Source: JBBTQS01 sp964627055
GTDB taxonomy: Bacteria; Patescibacteriota; Patescibacteriia; Magasanikbacterales; JBBTQS01
Direction: 5' to 3'
Assembly: GCA_964627055.1 (NCBI GenBank)
Contig: CAZVGV010000007.1
Coordinates: 1 to 41,200 of the forward strand
Length of the DNA: 41,200 nucleotides
Shown here: positions 39,288 through 41,200 of the stretch, in pieces
Layout of the letters: each line of letters begins with the position of its first letter
Position numbering within the stretch: the first letter of the stretch is position 1
The notes under the pieces: generated by a model
Told to the model about the DNA's origin: nothing
What the model saw: the letters and a program-made list of their open reading frames with translations, nothing else
Database searches by the model: none
Made by a program: the position numbers and the translations under genes

Positions 39288-41200
39288 CTAGCGAAGGGAC
39301 AGGGCGTTCTCAACACGTGTGACGTGCAGATCATTCGACGCAGTACCCTCCAGCATGCGCGATGTAAGCATCGGAATGATTTCCGATTCGATAATAGTAT
39401 ACACTGTTCGACCCATCTGTGGCGAGTTGACGGCACGATCTGCAATCCAATCAAGCACGCTGTCGTCAAGCGTGAGCGCAAACCCCAAGTGAGACACTTG
39501 TTCCATGTACTTTGTGAGTTCGCGACTTGCAATAGCACGCAAATCGTCGCGAGTCAGCGGTGCAAAGGGAACGATCGCATCAAGACGATACAAAAACTCG
39601 CTTCGGAATACATCCTTGAGTCGGTTCTGATACTGGGTATCTGGGGCTGTGTGTGTTGCGGTTGTGGTCGATGTGCCAAATCCCAGCGGTGCAGCTGCCA
39701 TTTCTGGGCCTGCTGCAGCGGTCATGACAATAATGGATCGTGAGAGGTCTACGCGGCGACCTGTTGCGTCAGTAATAGCTCCTTCATCCACCATTTGGAG
39801 GAACAGGTTGTGAACGTCGGGGTGTGCCTTATCGATTTCATCGAAGAGCAATACGCTATGCGGGGCACGTCGAATTCGATCGGTGAGCGACGTCTGTTCT
39901 CGATACCCAACGTAGCCAGCAGGTGAGCCCAAGAGTTTTGAAATCGAATAGGACTCACGATATTCAGACATGTCGATCGTGATGAGGTGTTTTTCTTCCC
40001 CGTAAACAGCACGTGCGATTGCCTTTGCGGTGTGCGTTTTGCCTGTGCCAGAAGGTCCGATGAATAACAATACTGCGAGCGGACGCTTGCGAGTTTGGAG
40101 TCCGAGAATGCCTTTTTCGAGTGCGTGTACGATGCGCGTACGCGCTGCATCTTGCCCGATGATGGTCTCTGTGAGAGCGGTACGAATAGCGTTCACTCGT
40201 GTGGGGAGGTGCACAGAATCCATGGCAACAGGCGAGCCTGTGCGCACGGTCAGGACACGCAGGATATCGCTGCTGTCAATGGTGCGTGCTGTACCGCGAA
40301 GGCGGGAGCGGGCGGTAAGTGTGTCTCGGTGTGCAAGAAGTTCTTGCTCGTGAGTTTTGAGGAGCAACGCACGCTCATAGTCTTCTTGCATGACTGCTTC
40401 CTTCTTTTGTGCATCGATAGTGTCGAGTGCTTGGTTGATCTCTGCGAGTTTTGCAAGTGCTGGATTCTTCGGGTGCTTGGTGGCAGCAGCTGCCGATGCT
40501 TCGTCAATAAGGTCGATTGCCTTGTCGGGAAAGAATGACTCAGGAATGTGGCGTGCGGCACCTTCCACTGCCATTGCGAGTGCTTCGTCAGTGATTCGCA
40601 CGTTGTGAAATTCCTCATACGCTGGCTTGAGGCCCTGCAAAATCTGGAGCGTGGCAGTAACCGAAGGCTCGTCGACAATGACTTTGCCAAAACGACGATC
40701 AAACGCTGGGTCTGGTTCAATATGCTTTTTGTATTCTTGGTACGTGGTAGCTCCAATGCAACGCAGTTCGCCACGTGCGAGTGCTGGCTTGATAATATTC
40801 GCAGCATCAAGTGATCCGGATGTTGCGCCTGCGCCAACAATGGTGTGCATTTCATCGATGAAGAGAATGATGTCCGGGTTAGACTTCACCTCTTCGATGA
40901 GTTGCTTAATCCGTGACTCAAATTCGCCGCGGTATACCGTTCCGGCGATCATGAGCGAGAGATCGAGTGAGAAAATACGCTTACGCTCAAGAATAGGCGG
41001 AACACGGTTGCCTACAATGCGCTGTGCCAGTCCTTCAACGATAGCAGTTTTTCCGACACCAGGATCACCAATAAGGAGTGGGTTGTTCTTGGTTTTGCGG
41101 CACAGGATCTGAATGACGCGTTCTACTTCTGCGTCTCGTCCAATGACAGGATCGAGTGTAGCTTGTGCCTTGCTGCTGGTGAGTTCTCGACCGTACTGCT
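39288..41200 (-). CDS. clpC: ClpC/ClpA-type AAA+ unfoldase (N-terminal part outside window)
   Basis: The frame is open to the window edge; about 637 residues are visible. D1 has Walker A GDPGVGKT, Walker B in ILFIDEMHT and the GAGATSGS loop. A short linker of ClpC type (about 60 residues, coiled, MQEDYERALLLKTHEQEL) is followed by D2 with Walker A GPSGTGKT, Walker B SVLLFDEIDKAH and sensor-2 region. LGFG (in APLGFGTS) lies where ClpA/ClpC carry the IGF/LGF ClpP-docking tripeptide, so a protease partner is likely. The C-terminus ends shortly after the D2 lid. It heads the minus-strand operon visible here, 29 bases before the propeller gene. Confidence 0.93.
   Translation of the reverse strand, partial: QYGRELTSSKAQATLDPVIGRDAEVERVIQILCRKTKNNPLLIGDPGVGKTAIVEGLAQRIVGNRVPPILERKRIFSLDLSLMIAGTVYRGEFESRIKQLIEEVKSNPDIILFIDEMHTIVGAGATSGSLDAANIIKPALARGELRCIGATTYQEYKKHIEPDPAFDRRFGKVIVDEPSVTATLQILQGLKPAYEEFHNVRITDEALAMAVEGAARHIPESFFPDKAIDLIDEASAAAATKHPKNPALAKLAEINQALDTIDAQKKEAVMQEDYERALLLKTHEQELLAHRDTLTARSRLRGTARTIDSSDILRVLTVRTGSPVAMDSVHLPTRVNAIRTALTETIIGQDAARTRIVHALEKGILGLQTRKRPLAVLLFIGPSGTGKTHTAKAIARAVYGEEKHLITIDMSEYRESYSISKLLGSPAGYVGYREQTSLTDRIRRAPHSVLLFDEIDKAHPDVHNLFLQMVDEGAITDATGRRVDLSRSIIVMTAAAGPEMAAAPLGFGTSTTTATHTAPDTQYQNRLKDVFRSEFLYRLDAIVPFAPLTRDDLRAIASRELTKYMEQVSHLGFALTLDDSVLDWIADRAVNSPQMGRTVYTIIESEIIPMLTSRMLEGTASNDLHVTRVENALSLR

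Overview
The window looks like chromosome of a Patescibacteria (CPR) bacterium. Basis: a type IV secretion-like (T4SS-like) cluster of VirB6-like, PrgI, split VirB4 and VirB8-like proteins with no relaxase or coupling protein; pilin-like membrane proteins of the kind common in CPR genomes; short intergenic spaces; several leaderless or weak-Shine-Dalgarno (SD) starts; many orphan genes. TGA acts as a normal stop (for example in the ATGA overlaps at 18362 and 25839), so this is not one of the UGA=Gly lineages. I cannot place it more finely. Three 10-N gaps (9868, 15084, 26674) show it is a draft scaffold.

Layout. 1-724: 3' end of an orphan helical protein. 878-9993: T4SS-like operon (VirB6-like, unknown, PrgI, TraC-like, VirB4, VirB8-like) ending in comF. 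10000-10922: promoter, a decayed tRNA-Ser copy, tRNA-Ser(GCU), and an AT-rich HIT-family gene flanked by near-identical 16-bp repeats. 10975-14964: structured leader, 13-codon leader ORF, and a class I ribonucleotide reductase whose radical subunit is an ATP-cone/TSCPD/R2 fusion. 15032-15602: small minus-strand gene broken by an IS630-type fragment and a gap. 15710-20818: membrane and envelope genes (bestrophin-like, DM13, unknown, PadR-PspC pair, YceI) and tRNA-Ser(UGA). 20879-23068: large unknown protein on the minus strand. 23156-31816: orphan gene, msrB, ABC exporter, Nramp-like transporter, typA, small membrane protein, tRNA-Arg(GCG), recG. 31889-32182: small zinc-finger-like protein. 32272-41200: minus-strand operon, in transcription order clpC-like ATPase (partial), anchored beta-propeller, DsbA-like oxidoreductase, two pilin-like/cell-wall-hydrolase fusions, radA.

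Most notable: (a) two paralogous pilin-like membrane modules, each fused to a different peptidoglycan hydrolase (SLT transglycosylase; M15 peptidase), in one operon with a DsbA-like protein and RadA; (b) a T4SS-like core ending in ComF, which with (a) suggests a ComB-like DNA-uptake machine; (c) the TSCPD domain of class II reductases inserted between an ATP-cone and a complete class I R2 domain, behind a structured leader with a translationally coupled leader ORF. Promoters were found by eye as TTGNCN-N17-TATACT-like pairs; several transcripts are predicted to begin with, or very near, a hairpin.
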